NCBI RefSeq assembly: GCF_000471905.2
Contig: NW_006499973.1
Location: forward strand, 3,326,878 to 3,390,877
Direction of reading: 5' to 3'
Origin: Amborella trichopoda
Taxonomy: Eukaryota > Streptophyta > Magnoliopsida > Amborellales > Amborellaceae
Length of the DNA: 64,000 nucleotides
How positions within the stretch are numbered: position 1 is the first letter of the stretch; the number at the start of each line of letters is the position of its first letter. Below the pieces are notes generated by a model, which worked only from the letters and a program-made list of their open reading frames with translations, was not told the origin of the DNA and did not search any database. This document shows positions 1 through 10,796 of this stretch, piece by piece. The position numbers and the translations under genes were made by a program.

Positions 1-290
1 TCATTTTGGAAAATATTGATATCTTTCAATCATGATTATTTTTAGGATTATGATGATCACTTACTGAGTAGCCAAACTCATCAAACTATGGTAAACATTT
101 TTCAGGATAACTACGGATTCATTTTGAGTGCTAGTCAAGATCAACCTTGGAAGATACTGTTGTTGTGCTAGCTTTCTTTATTTACTATGTAAGACATCGC
201 CACTGTAAATTTTTCCTATCAATAGATGTATATATGTTTTGTCCGTCACATCTCAGGAATAATAGTATTGTAAATTCTTAGGGTGTGACA
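1..290 (-). repeat. End fragment of an unrelated LTR
   Basis: AT-rich sequence unlike the rest of the window. Its right edge reads, on the minus strand, TGTCACACCCTAAG, which resembles the usual start of many plant Ty3/gypsy LTRs (TGTnACACCC type). At 291 the sequence changes abruptly into the gag leader shared with the copy near 26480. I therefore infer the first bases of a different LTR inserted in the older element, running off the left edge. No gene is visible. A chance resemblance is possible because only one terminus can be seen. Confidence 0.45.
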
Positions 291-967
291 GCTGCCCAAG
301 CCCTAGCTGCAAAAGGCAAGCAAGTTGTCGTTGCTCATAAGGGTCGCCGCAAGGCCACCCCCCATATTCCTGCACCACCTCGGGTCTCTCTGTTTAGAGA
401 CTCAACAGAAAGAGGAGGAGACCCTGGGGCCTCCACCTCTCGCACACACCTTAAGGCTAGTGGGTCATTCACCTTCATGTTACCTTGAGTGCAGGTCCAA
501 GATCAGGCCTCCTGGGGCGGGAACCTATGCGCATGCATCTGCATCCCACCACTAAGGGCAATGCTGCTGCTGTGCCTATCCGAGTACATGGAAGACGACC
601 CCCTCGTCTTTCCTCTCATCACACACTAGTGCACCCTGTAAGGGGTAGGCCCTCACCTGTTACCTTGAAAACACGAGCTCATGGTTCTCGGCCTCCTAAG
701 GCCAAAGCACCGGATCGAGCCCGGGTTGACCGCCAAGTCACCGAGGATGCTGCTTCTAGGGGCGCACATGTGCCACCTTCACAGATCGCTGCTTCCTCTT
801 GACTCAGACATAGTCGGGAGTCGATCCCCTCTTCCTCTACCCTTTCTCCCCTGGGTGGACACCTCAAGACTTGGCACGCGAAGGTCTTCCCTAAGAGTAC
901 CATCCTTAGCCAGCCCCGTCAGGTCAGCCATGCCTCTAAAGCCCACAAAGGAGCTTGGGGAAAGCGC

Positions 968-1169
968 TTGATGATTGATGAGGTTCTACAACTTCCAAGG
1001 CAACAGTCCAAGCTGGCCCCTATCCATGGTCCACACTCGCTACCCCATCTTATGGACACGGCCCTCTCATGCTCCAAAAAGGCGGGTCAACCTCGACTCC
1101 AGTCTCAGTTCTGGCGAGAGGTCCATCGCATTCTCAAGCTCAAGCAAGACAAAGGACTGTGAATCATAA
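968..1169 (+). pseudogene. Conserved gag N-terminal segment (unrecognised)
   Basis: A short reading frame with a pattern repeated in three gag copies here: a Pro-Arg-(Gln/Lys) motif, then a His-Ser-Leu segment, L-x-D-x-A, a Lys-x-Gly-Gln motif and a QFW motif followed by a basic Arg/Lys-rich stretch. Equivalent stretches are at 5763-5960 and 27052-27240. In two of the three copies it begins MSD. It precedes the capsid domain by about 500 bp. I do not recognise it as a named domain; it is probably the start of gag. In this copy the frame is broken after the basic stretch. Confidence 0.5.
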
Positions 1170-1491
1170 GTAAGGAGCCAACCAGAAAAGTCAGGGTACC
1201 CAGCTCCAAGGGCCTCCTTCCTGAGAATCCATTCTACCCTCTTCTAATCACATAACACAAAGAGGAGGTGCGAGAGTCCAGTACAGTTGTTAACATCATA
1301 GGAGATGACTTGACCACCCAATAGCCACGGTCCCAACACCGTCAAGAACCGGCCCTCACACTATCAGCATACAAGACTCGAGTTCAGTCGCGGCATGCTG
1401 AAGTCTTCACACTGCTCCTAAGGCTGATCTTCCAGGGGAAACGGTTAATGTCATGGCCGTGACCGAGCTTAGTGACAGCTAGGAAGAGTGT

Positions 1492-2411
1492 ATGAACAAG
1501 TTTAAAGACATGGTATGCGCGATGATGGAGAAGATTGACCGCTTGGAAGCCACATGGCATTCAGCTAACCATGAGGCCAACTCCCATCACTCAGAAGATA
1601 CAGCTCCAAGGCAGCCTCCTACTCCTGCTTCACAAGACAATTTTATCCCTCACCCCGTCTCACAGGTAGACATTGATGCTATGGTTACCCACAGCCTGAG
1701 AGCAGACAAATCCCGGGTATACAGGAGACGACACTTTATCAAAAACTATACCCCTCATACATTGACCAGGTTCCGTTTCCCTCATATTACAAAAAAGGAA
1801 AGATGCCCTTGTTCAATGGTACAACATCCCCACATCAACACGTCACACATTTCCATGCGACATGTCGAGAGACAGCAGCTAAAGAGATACTCCTCCTCCG
1901 TCAGTTTGTTGAGACCCTTGATGTCCCAGCTTTTCAGTGGTATGCTCGACTTCCCCCAAATTCAGTACACACTTGGGAGGAAATAGAGAAATTGTTCCAT
2001 CGATGCTTCTATGAGGTCGAGAAAGAAGTCCAAACCATCGAGTTACTCACGTTGACTCAAGAACTAAGAGAACCTGTGGATCAATTTATAGCAAGATGGA
2101 GGGATTTGGCTGCTCGTCATCTTAATCTCATGCCTGAGAATGAAGCAGTTCAGACCTGTATGCAAAACATGCATCCTGAGATTGCTCTGCATGTTGAGGC
2201 CTCCAATCCGACCTCCATGTCAGAGCTGATCTCTAAATCAATTCTCATAGAGAGCTTGCGACACCACCTTTGCACGTCACGTTAACAACCCTCTAGCTCG
2301 GCAAACAACAGGGGCAATGATAGTTCTCGGGCCAACACCCGAGGCAACCAACAAAAAGGGTTAATCAGTGCGGCTGTCAACCTAAATGATCCAAATAAGG
2401 CTACTTCTCAA
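1492..2411 (+). pseudogene. gag: gag (Retrotrans_gag capsid), interrupted copy
   Basis: Structural capsid protein of an LTR retrotransposon. An N-terminal part (1492 to about 1800) holds a VDIDAMV motif. A frameshift near 1800 moves the frame into 1803-2285, which has the capsid signature: PLFNGTTSPHQH, FVETL, AFQWYARLPP, then a WEEIEKLFHRCFYE segment and EPVDQFIARWRDLA. These are hallmarks of the Retrotrans_gag family. A stop at 2283-2285 precedes the basic linker. The gene is cut at 2411 by insertion of the 18-kb element and resumes at 20631. Frameshift, stop and insertion make it a pseudogene. Confidence 0.82.
2407..2411 (+). repeat. Target-site duplication, left copy (ctcaa)
   Basis: Five bases directly before the TGTTGGAAG start of the 5' LTR. 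The same ctcaa stands at 20626-20630 directly after the 3' LTR. Removing the insert and one copy joins the gag text smoothly, as judged from the related uninterrupted copy near 28430-28500. A 5-bp duplication is typical of Ty3/gypsy integration. Confidence 0.85.
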
Positions 2412-3689
2412 TGTTGGAAGACATTTTTCATCATCATGAGTCCTCGGATAATAAAGCCTAGCAAACAATGGAAATTTTGATTGTCCTATAATAGTCCCAG
2501 AACTAGCCAAGATCTTCATGGGGACTCTTAAAAGTCTTTTACCAAGTTTTGTCACATTCCGACATGTCTAAGGCAGTGCTGACCAAGAAACAATTTTCGA
2601 TAGAGTCAACCTCTAGCACCCTGAAACAAACCCTATAACTAGAGTTATATTTTCGGTGTCTCAATTTGTTGTGGGACCATCGTCATTAGATCCGGCATGG
2701 TTGAAAGCCCCTGAGGGTCAAATTTCAGCTTGAACGGATACTCCAGGAAGAAGTTATAGGCGAAAGAGTGAAGCAGGAGGAGTCATGCGCTACTCCTGTG
2801 CGGCCACCCTGCAACCAAACTCCATTGAACTGGAAGTCACGAACATTGAATTTCGACGCTCATATCTCACCTGTCTTGAGTCGGATTGTGCTCAAATTTT
2901 ATGAGCATGTTCGTTTCTTCAAGATGAGCGTTGTGATATGTGGCACGCCCCGTGTCGACGCCCGAGCGTGAAGAAAAACTAGAGACAAGTTGCTGATCTG
3001 TGAAGAAAGTGCAAGAAAATAAACAACATCGTGCGTCGTCGAGCGGCAAAATCACGACTCTCACAAACTTGATCGACGCGAAACCAGTTTCATGGCGTGT
3101 GTAAGGTCCAGGGCTATCACTAATCCAAACCTCGTACATGTTGAGCGGCCGGATTCTACACACGAAGCGGACGAAATTCCTGCAAATTTCGACGTCGAAA
3201 TTCTAGATACCGGCCAAAACTCCAAAGTTGCAAAATCTTCATCTAAGAACATAATCAAGCTGTGTTTGTTGCCCCGTGATCATGACGACATGATCAGTGT
3301 GATCTAGTGAATAAATCACATAAAGATATTAGGAAACGAGCAAACTATCGATCCGAAGTTTGCAAGTTTTATCTAAATTTCAAAACGCATGATCGTGCCT
3401 TAAAAACGTGATCCATGGTTCGAAGTTGGTATCAAATCTATCGCCATGATGAGCCCTACAAGAAAGCAATCATCTTTCGATGAAACGGGCATCAGAGCAA
3501 CCCCGGATCATCCATGACAAGTCACGCAAGTTTTAGGGTAGCACAAGGACTGTTTTGAAATTCCATAAATTATTAGGAATGTAGCAAATCTGTCATTTTG
3601 TACCCTATTTTCTAATTTATTTTAATTCAGTTAAATCTTAATATCCAGTAATTAGGTTAAATTTTGATCAATCCACCCATGTTTGGGCA

Positions 3690-3705
3690 TACTTCTATAT
3701 ATACC
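3690..3705 (+). promoter_or_regulatory. LTR promoter TATA box
   Basis: The word TCTATATATACCCCAT lies in U3 and is kept at the same place in the other plus-strand LTRs (about 19019-19033 and 24652-24662). In the minus-strand LTRs it is eroded but recognisable (TTTATATAG near 54448). It is followed about 30 bp on by a conserved stretch ending GAGAGAGTTTTGCTTA, the likely start of the R region. Transcription start is inferred, not seen. Confidence 0.6.
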
Positions 3706-3862
3706 CCATACTATCATTGTACTCAGGAACCACAATCTTTCATAAGAGAGAGTTTTGCTTAATAAAATTTTTCTATCTTCTCATTGTTGGGTCACGTTAA
3801 GAAAAAGAGAGAGAGGAAGGAGAGAGAAACATTTGATCGGTACCCCTAAGCTCGAGGTAAAT

Positions 3863-3965
3863 CTTTCTCTCTCTTCTTTTCATTTCATTTCATTTCTTTT
3901 CTTTTCTTTTCTTTTATTTCTTGGCTTTTCTTTTCTTCTTCCCTCTCTTCCTCTTTTTTCGCTTC
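3863..3965 (+). repeat. Pyrimidine-rich tract in LTR
   Basis: About 100 bp almost wholly of T and C (runs of TTTTC and CTCT). The same tract is at 19186-19268 and 24833-24900, and as purines at 32120-32190 and 53340-53470 in the minus-strand copies. It lies just downstream of the probable start of R. It gives rise to spurious Ser/Leu/Phe-rich or Lys/Arg-rich frames. Confidence 0.7.
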
Positions 3966-5349
3966 CTCTTCTTCGTCTGTGTCCCTCTCAGAGGCCATGC
4001 ACGACAGTGGTCGTGCCGTGCATACCTCTCCTGTGGTGCATGGCGATGGCAGCACCATGCACGAGCTTCTTTCTCCTTCTCTTGCTCATTTCTATCTCTT
4101 GGCAAGATCTGTAGATGGCGTTGCTCATCGCTGTTCGCAGATGTATTCTCGACGTTTTGATGAAGGGCTTAGACGACGTACTTTATTGCCGCCTGCACGG
4201 ATCTCCCCCCTGTTGTGTGCCTATCGCAGACGGTGATGCCTATCACCGCTCACAAGAGGTTGCGACAATACCTATCCGCGTCCGTGAGCTTCCTTCACAC
4301 ACTCGGTGCCCATCGCCGTTTGTGAGCTTCTTCGCGCGTTCAGTACTCATCGTCGTCCCTCTCGCATTCCACTCCTATCCCCTTGTGCCTCCGAAAGAAC
4401 TATCGTCGTGCGCTTTACAAATGGCTATTGTTGCGTGCTTCACAAGAGGCTATCGCCGCCCATGCGAGGGTGTGCAACCTTCTCATGTTGCCAACGGTGA
4501 TGCTTAGTGCCACTCGTAGTTCACTGCTCGACCTTTGACCATGAGCAGTAGTGTCTAGCACCGTCTAAGGCTGTGAAACTGCTACTCCACAGTAGTGGGT
4601 GATGACGCTTAGTGCCATCGGGACCCGTCTATTCGCCATCTCGCACCTTCTCTTCATTCTCTCCTCTTCTCACTTGACTGAGTGTTGACTAAATCTAACA
4701 TCATCTTAATAGTCTGGTTGTCGAGCAGTATTGCCGTCTTGAGTATCATGACCATCTTGCGGCCACACCAGATTAGGATAGTCATATCAGCCTCGATTTC
4801 AAGTAGTATTGTTGTCGTGCTAGTTCTGAGTACCGTGCCCATCTTGCTACCACTCCGAGTCGGTTGCTGTTCGGCTATTGTTCTTGTCTCGTCCCTTCAT
4901 CAGGTTCTCTTCCCTTTTCGACCTTTGTTCGAACCTCCCACTTCATCACCCTAACTTCTCACAATCTTAGCCACATGAATGTGCATTGCTCTAAGACAAG
5001 GGTGGGTCCTTCGGGCCACTTGTCTTGTAAATTAACCAAAGTAGTGTTGTGCATAAAACAAAGAGATTGCAGATCAAGGGAGGCGATTTCGAACCATCTG
5101 AAGCAGCTGGGGGGCTTTTCGAGGTGATCTAAGAGGCCTCCCATGCGAGTCAGCCCGAGTAAGTCATAAACCCAGGTGAGGTTGGTCCCCACCTCACATC
5201 CAAAATTCCTCTCTCATTCGTTGGATAGCTGCCCCTGCTCTTGAATAAGGTTCCGAAGAGAGCGATCTCAGGTCTCGGTTCTTCTGAACCCGAGACACGT
5301 GTAACCCGATCATCTAGATTTGAGGAGATGAGATCGAGGCACCTAACCA

Positions 5350-5372
5350 GCTTAGTGATTCCACTAGGGACT
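5350..5372 (+). other. Candidate primer-binding site
   Basis: The bases GCTTAGTGATTCCACTAGGG follow the LTR end directly. The copy after the LTR ending at 26084 is GCTTGGTGACACCACTGAGG. Position and conservation are as expected for the tRNA primer site. I did not match it to a specific tRNA. Confidence 0.5.
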
Positions 5373-5762
5373 TATTAGCCCTTCGTCGATTCGCTTTTAT
5401 TTGATCAGTATCATCTTTTACAGTCCTCCCTCTCAGCACACACAGCTTCATCCTATGATAGATAGGCCCTTGCCCATTCCCTCATAGACACAAGCTAGTG
5501 GTCGACCTCTTTAGGTCAAACCAGTTGATCGAGCCAAGATTGATGCCCAAGTCACCTGGACGGCTAACCCTCCTTGCAGGTTCCTCCCCGATCCCGACTC
5601 AGGCAGAGTCATGAACTGGCTCCTTCTTCTTCTCTCCCTTCACTGGGCAAACACCTCAAGACTCAGTACTTAAAGGTTTTTCCTAAGAGTACCATCTTGA
5701 GTCAACCTCCTCATGTCTAGCACGCACACTAGCCTTACAAGGGAATTCGGGGCAACGGCCTA
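5373..5762 (+). other. Element leader before gag
   Basis: Untranslated leader between primer site and gag. Parts match the leaders at 290-960 and 26110-27050. No continuous reading frame is conserved. A His/Pro/Ser-rich coding look in some frames may be an eroded gag start. Confidence 0.5.
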
Positions 5763-6080
5763 ATGTCAGACAAAGGCCTCCATCCTCCAAGGAAAGAACC
5801 CAGATTGCACCTTGACCTCAGGCCCCACTCTCTGCTCCAATTGATAGACATGGCCCTCGCATGCTCAACAAAAGTGGGGCAATCTAAATTTCAGGCCCAG
5901 TTCTGGGGTAAGGTCCACAATAGCCTCAGGATTAAGCAGAAGAGAGGCCTGCATATCCTGACCAGAAAAGCCTCTAAGGCCGTCGAGGTTGCCTGCCTCT
6001 TAAATCTTGGTGACCTCCTGTCCCGTAACCCCTTTTTCCCTCTTCAAACTCCAGAACCTGAACAGGTCCAAGAATATTGA
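5763..6080 (+). pseudogene. gag: Conserved gag N-terminal segment (second copy)
   Basis: A 105-codon frame starting MSDKGLHPPRKEP, ending in a stop at 6078-6080. It shares the HSL, L-x-D-x-A, KxGQ and QFW pattern with 968-1169 and 27052-27240, followed by a basic stretch. It sits upstream of the capsid domain and after the leader, so it is a likely gag start. Function unrecognised. The MSD start is supported by the copy at 27052. Confidence 0.5.
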
Positions 6081-6203
6081 TCCGTGATCACAGCCAAAAA
6101 GCCATCGTCCCAAGACCGTCAAGAACTGGTCCTCATGCGATCGACATACAAGGCTCGAGTCTAGTAGGGGCAAGCTGAGCCCCTCCAGACTGAACTACCT
6201 CAT

Positions 6204-7240
6204 ATGACTCGCCATCCTCAACAGCCCACGTCCCCACCTGGCTTTAACCTCCCAGAAGAAATAGTCAGCGTCATGGTGATCGACGAGCCAGACGGCACCC
6301 AAGACGAGCGGATGAACAGGTTCGAGGAAATGATGCAGTCTTTCCTCAAAAAGATGGAACTCCTAGAAGCCTCCAGGTCCTCTCCTTCTCACCTCCGAGA
6401 CTGATTCCCTGTCTGGTGAGGACACAATTCCTAGGCAAACTCCCGACCGGTCTCCCAAGACAGCTCTGCCTCTTGAGGGGTGTCCCAAATCGACATAGAT
6501 GCCCTGGTGGTCCACAGTCTCAAGAACAAGGTCCCAGTCATACAAGAGGCACCTCTCTACCATAAGTCGTACCCTTCGTACATTGACCAAGTGTCGTTTC
6601 CATTGAACTATCAGAAAGGGAAGCACCTCCTAATCACCGGCACTACTTCCCCCCACCAGCATACTACTCACTTCTAAGCGACTTGTCGAGGGATGGCAAC
6701 TGACGGGTGACTTCTCCTTCGTCAATTCGTCGAGACTCTTGAAGGGCCAGCCTTCCAGTGGTATGCTCTGCCTCCAAACTCAGTGCACACATGGCAAGAA
6801 ATGGAGCAATTGTTTTATCAATGCTTCTACGAAGTTCAGAGGAACGTGGAAACCATCGAGCTCCTCACTTTGACTCAGGACCCTGAAGAGCCAGTCGACA
6901 AGTTCATCACCCGATGAAGAGCATTGACAACCTTTCATGCCACTTCCATGACTGAGAAAGAAGCAGCTCAAACCTGTATACGGATCATGCTACCCAAGAT
7001 CGCCCTGCATGTTGAGGCCTCGAATCCACCCTCCATGTCAGAGATCATCTCTAAAGCAGTTAGTATAATAGGTATGTCCAAGCACCATGGTGGATCTCAT
7101 CAGCAACCCTCTGGTTCGTACCCCCACTTGAGACTGTCGCCATGGCTGACACTTAGAATGTCGCCTCTCAAACCTTGGACCTCTCCAAGGAACAAACATC
7201 TCAAGCCGCGGGGAAGCAGCAGTCATATAACAGCATCTCA
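6204..7240 (+). pseudogene. gag: gag capsid domain of the 18-kb element
   Basis: Broken capsid frame. 6204-6404 gives an acidic start with RFEEMMQSFLKKMELLEAS. 6480-6677 gives VSQIDIDALVVHSL and, after a run of conserved residues, TGTTSPHQHTTHF. 6680-6970 in another frame carries the FVETLEGPAFQWYAL-type core and a WQEMEQLFYQCFYE segment. 6924-7100 has the IALHVEASNPPSMSE motif. All match the copy at 1492-2285. At least three frame changes and several stops occur, so the gene is dead. Retrotrans_gag family. Confidence 0.78.
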
Positions 7241-7259
7241 CCTTCTAAAAATATTAATT

Positions 7260-8160
7260 GAAGTGATTATTGGACCCAACACCAGAGCAAGGTGTACCCT
7301 TTTGACAAGGAGTGGGTTCTTACAATACTTCGATTACTACTGGAGCAAAACATGATCCAGCTACCGGAGGTCAGAACTGAAGAACAAGTTGGACAGGAGA
7401 CACACGAGAAGTACTGAGCCTACCATAGGGAAGTAGGCCACCCCACTCAGGACGGTTACAAGCTCAAAAACACTATCGAAGCCCTTATTAACAAGGGTCA
7501 AATAAAGCTCAAAGAGTTAAAGAAAATGTTCGGGGCAACTGAGGCTTCTCACATAGTGGCAATCCAAGAGGGTGATGAGACATCGCTATCCTCCGAGCAC
7601 TATTCTCCATGATGCTCAAAGAAGGACTCGTCACGCTCAAGCCGACAAGGCAGCCTAAGTCCTGCCTTCGGGGACTGAGAAATTTTGGTGCGCGTATCAC
7701 CAGATACGAGGCCATGACCTGAGTGAATGCACTGGCTTCCACGAGCTCTTGGCAAAAAAGATGCAACAATGCTAAGAAGTTCAGGGTGACCCAGAACGGC
7801 ACCCTCAAGTCCCTCTTCCACTAGAGTAAGAAGAACTCTCAACGCATGCCCCGGGAAGCACTAGCCAGGACCCACTGCAGGCCCTCTTCGAGGAGATGCT
7901 CCAACAGGGTCTCGTCACTCCCAATCCTACCAAGAAGCCTAAGCGCCTCGCCCAAGGTACAGAAAAACTCTTATGCCTATATCACCAAGTATGGGGCCAC
8001 GAGTTGAAATAATGCTCTGGGTTTGAAGCTATAGTTCCTGAGAAAGTCCAGAAAGGTCACATCGTCTACGTTGTCCTCCCAGAACACTTCCAAGTCGTCG
8101 CTCCTGTTCAAGAGAAAGGCCCACTATTCCCTCATGAGCATATAGCGGATCCTTTAGAGC
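7260..8160 (+). pseudogene. gag: gag zinc-knuckle-like region of the 18-kb element
   Basis: Continues gag with two C/H-rich segments. The first (about 7405-7560) is the eroded counterpart of the intact CAYHRRVNHSTDEC plus IEALIHKGQIKL text at 20900-21000. The second (about 7960-8060) is the WGHEL-x-ECSGFE motif followed by a VQKGHIVYVVLP-type stretch, also seen at 38300-38494. Such Cys/His patterns are common at the nucleocapsid end of plant Ty3/gypsy gag. Stops and shifts are frequent. Confidence 0.7.
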
Positions 8161-8474
8161 CCTCAACCTCTTAGCCCTGGGAAGTCTACCTTGGACGAAG
8201 TAGACTCCATGTCTTTGAAGCATGACGAAGTCCATCAAGCTAGGGCTACTCACCACCCCAATAGGGCAGTCCAAACCCCTCCTCACGGATCCAAAAGGAG
8301 ACGAGTGCCCAGGTCAGTTGGCCAAAGGAATCATTTTCCTCAACCACCAGTTGAGGAAGAATTTCTCAGACCCCTTCCTCCATTGCCAACCCTACAGGAC
8401 TTCATCTCAAGCGCAACTCGCCTTATCCCTTCGTCCAATCAGACAGACATCCTGAGTCATTAATATCTCAAGAG

Positions 8475-8714
8475 TTGTTCAATATGGGTGACGACGCTAA
8501 AAGCACCCGACAATGGTCAAAGCCAAGGCAAGACTTAAAATATCCCTTGCACTTGTCCAATATGGGTGATGACGCTAAAAGCACCCCACAACGGTCAAAG
8601 CCGGGGCAAGACCTAAAATACCCCCTGCACACATCCAATTCTGGCGTCGACGTAAAAAGTTCCCCAGGACATTCTAACTCTTCTTCTTCTCCTACCTCTT
8701 TATTTCTTTCATAG
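8475..8714 (+). pseudogene. Short duplicated segment in gag tail
   Basis: Two near-identical copies, 8483-8550 and 8561-8628, read FNMGDDAKSTRQWSKP and NMGDDAKSTPQRSKP, and a third decayed copy follows (SNSGVDVKSS). Period about 78 bp (26 codons), so the frame stays open. The counterpart near 37900-38010 on the minus strand has at least two copies. A small in-frame amplification in a linker; no function assigned. Confidence 0.6.
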
Positions 8715-8806
8715 GTGCAACTCGGCGGTGCTCAGACTTCGACGCTCTAAATAAAGCACTCGAAGGCACCAGCCTCTGCAGATCGCAGAGGAAGCGCCTA
8801 AGAGAG

Positions 8807-9232
8807 ATGCTAGCCCAAGCGGCTGGATTCTCAACTGTTGCCAATGCTCTCACTATCCAAGCCAGGACCGAGCCATCTTCAAGCTCGTATTTCAAAGAGA
8901 CCTCCCATATGGTGCAGATCTTGGAAGTACCATCCAGCACAGGGAAAATGAACTTGAGATCGGGGAAGAAGGTACAGCCCACGTCTCAGAAGCTCAAGGT
9001 CCTCAAATTTCTTGATCCTTCATACTTCCCTAAGCCCCAACTTCAAACCTCTACATCCCTAATACAAATACCTATTACCCCCACACCAACCCAGACCGCA
9101 CCGCCTGAACAACAATGTCAGCCAGGGTCACAAACCAAAACTCAACCAAAGCCTGTTCCTAAACCTACCCTATCACCTACACCAGTGACTGGATCAGGAA
9201 CAAAGAAGGCTAATGAAGATAAAGTGAAATGA
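8807..9232 (+). pseudogene. gag: gag C-terminal linker (SHMVQ motif, Pro/Thr-rich)
   Basis: The 141-codon frame starts inside a segment LAQAAGFSTVANALTIQ, then SSYFKETSHMVQI, a basic LRSGKK motif, and a long Pro/Thr/Gln-rich low-complexity tail. The same order occurs at 21628-22149 (EACHMVQISEAS, LRLGKM, Pro-rich) and on the minus strand at 52328-52640 (EACHMIQMHEM). It links nucleocapsid to protease. No catalytic motif. Ends at a stop before the protease text. Confidence 0.65.
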
Positions 9233-9439
9233 GACATAATTGAGCACTTGAGAAAGCTTCCAGCCCTTCTAATTATCTATGATGCCTTTCTGTTGTCTAG
9301 AGACTATCGTATGGCACTGGTGTAAGCTCTTTCTAATTCAGAGGTGTATGAGACTGAACTAGAGCCCATTGAGGTTGACGCAACTATCTTGAGTGGGTGT
9401 TTGGATCCCTTTCTGAAGCCGATCTTCAGTTGGGAGGAA

Positions 9440-9914
9440 AATTTCACAATCATCCCCTCTTCATGAATGGTGAACTACACGCCTTTCTTATCAACCGGAT
9501 CATGCTGGATGGAGGGTCAAGAGTCAACCTGATCCCAAGAAGGATCCTCACCTGATTGGGATTAGGATCCGACAACCTCACTCTTACCCACATCACCGTG
9601 CAAGGGTTCAACCAATTAGGATAAAAGCCAGCTGGGACAGTTCGTCTTCGCCTCAAGATCGGTTACCTCAATTTCATGTAATCGACATTGACACGTATTA
9701 CAACGTCCTCCTCGACCGCCCTTGTCTTCACCATCAGGGGGTGGTTCCTTTCACGCTCTACTAACGCTTCAAGTACAACTAAGATGGGAGACAGCACACA
9801 GTCTATGTTGATAAGAGACCATTCCCTGCAGCCGAGACCCACTATGCCAACGCTAAGTACTATTTTACGAACCTTCCAGCACCAGAAAAGTCAAAGGACG
9901 ATGATTGGAAGCCT
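9440..9914 (+). pseudogene. pro: Retropepsin-like protease remnant of the 18-kb element
   Basis: Aspartic protease that would cleave the polyprotein. The active-site text MLDGGSRVNLIPRRIL lies at about 9507-9555, followed by a GLGSDNLTLTHITVQGFNQLG segment. After a frame change, a DTYYNVLLDRPCLHHQGVVP-type segment near 9690-9740 matches 22570-22630, and ADKRPFP/YANAKYYF-like text follows. Stops at several points and a shift near 9680 disable it. Assignment rests on the D-G-G-S loop and on position after gag. Confidence 0.78.
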
Positions 9915-10406
9915 GTGAGGGGGACAAGACCCTCGTCTCATGATGATGTTGAAGATCTGGGGCAAACGATCATGGACATGCTCATAGAGGAGGAAAGACA
10001 AGTCAAGATCCTCCCCTTGACTCCTATCTACCCAAGTATACCTTGCCATCTCTCCAAGGTCATGGTGACACCTCCTAGAGACGAAGCTTCCCCCTCTAAT
10101 TCAAATTCACCAGAACAAAATGGAGAGATAGAAGCAATTCTCGACACTAAGGAAGTCCTAAAGGTAGACCTTCCAGCACCGAGGGTCACCTATACACCGA
10201 ACCAGCAAAAAGTCTTGCATATCCCCATTACTCTTTTAGAAGAAGAATTGGCACACCAACCATCAAGGAAGGTACTCCAAATTCCATCCTCCTTGGACAA
10301 TGGGATCACCAACAGCCAAGAGAGGTCTTACACCCTTCAGAGGCTCCCTAAGAAGTACAGGTGGACAAGAGTTGGCCCTCTGGCTCTCACGAACAAGACC
10401 CCATGA
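9915..10406 (+). pseudogene. Acidic linker between protease and RT
   Basis: An open 163-codon stretch, rich in Glu, Asp, Pro and Ser, containing DDVEDLGQTIMDMLIEEE and several KVL-x-IP motifs in tandem (about every 25 residues, including QKVLHIPITLLEEE and RKVLQIPSSLD). The copy at 22800-23190 has the same order. It continues in frame from the protease and carries no domain I recognise. Probably a spacer of the polyprotein. Confidence 0.6.
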
Positions 10407-10760
10407 AAGAGCTAAGAAGTGAGGTTTGTAGCCTCTAGAATCAGTTGGAGGCTATGCACGTTGCTTCAAAGCACTTGAAGGAGTTTGTCCCTGAGACTAA
10501 GACGTAAGACGAGTTCAAAAGCAATGCACCTCGAATAGAAGCCAAAGATCCCCCAGATTGGAGTATTTATAACAAACAGGCTCATCAAATCATGAGAACC
10601 ATGGATTATGAGCCTCGATCCAATCAAACGCTAAGGGGTGAGGAAGCAACTGCCCTTCCATTTGAGGTCATGGAAACTACAGTTGTCTCTCACAAGACAA
10701 AGCAAGGAGTGGGTTACTCCTTTTCATCTCACACCTTAAAAGGTAGAAAACACAAGGCAG
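10407..10760 (+). pseudogene. Pre-RT segment, then loss of polymerase
   Basis: After a stop the frame continues with ELRSEVCSLE-like text, then RTMDYEPRSNQTLRGEE and SHKTKQGVGY at 10592-10730. Plant Tat-type polyproteins have a comparable block just before the reverse transcriptase. At about 10780 the sequence enters an A/G-rich run (aaaaaaaaaggggg) and the end of the antisense gene. No RT motif follows, so the junction near 10780 marks the deletion, or original absence, of RT, RNase H and integrase. Confidence 0.6.
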
Positions 10761-10796
10761 AGAAGAAGGAAGACACAAAAAAAAAGGGGGGTTATT

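Larger units (their letters stand above)
291..2411 (+). mobile_element. Left half of an old Tat-like Ty3/gypsy element (leader and gag)
   Basis: Leader and gag of a plus-strand element whose continuation is at 20631-23382. It was cut in two by the element at 2412-20625: the gag text stops at ctcaa (2407-2411) and resumes after a second ctcaa (20626-20630). The leader at 291-960 matches, loosely, the leader after the LTR that ends at 26084. The 5' LTR of this element is not in the window. Several frameshifts and stops interrupt the gag. Confidence 0.8.
2412..5349 (+). repeat. 5' LTR of the 18-kb element
   Basis: Starts TGTTGGAAG and ends CCTAACCA (2938 bp). It aligns throughout with the LTR at 17736-20625 and with those at 23383-26084, 31025-33449, 39131-42037, 43101-44708 and 52657-55499. 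Layout: a U3 with long unstructured sequence, a TATA box near 3693, a pyrimidine-rich tract at 3863-3965, a region rich in CGATAGG/TATCGCC-like words at 4100-4500, and a conserved segment at 4985-5340 shared by almost every copy. Small reading frames inside it look like chance products. Confidence 0.88.

Noticed and set aside
3755..4507. Several small frames in the first LTR (for example 3755-4114 and 4115-4507)
   Set aside because: Not conserved as frames in the other LTR copies; they come from the pyrimidine tract and neighbouring repeats.
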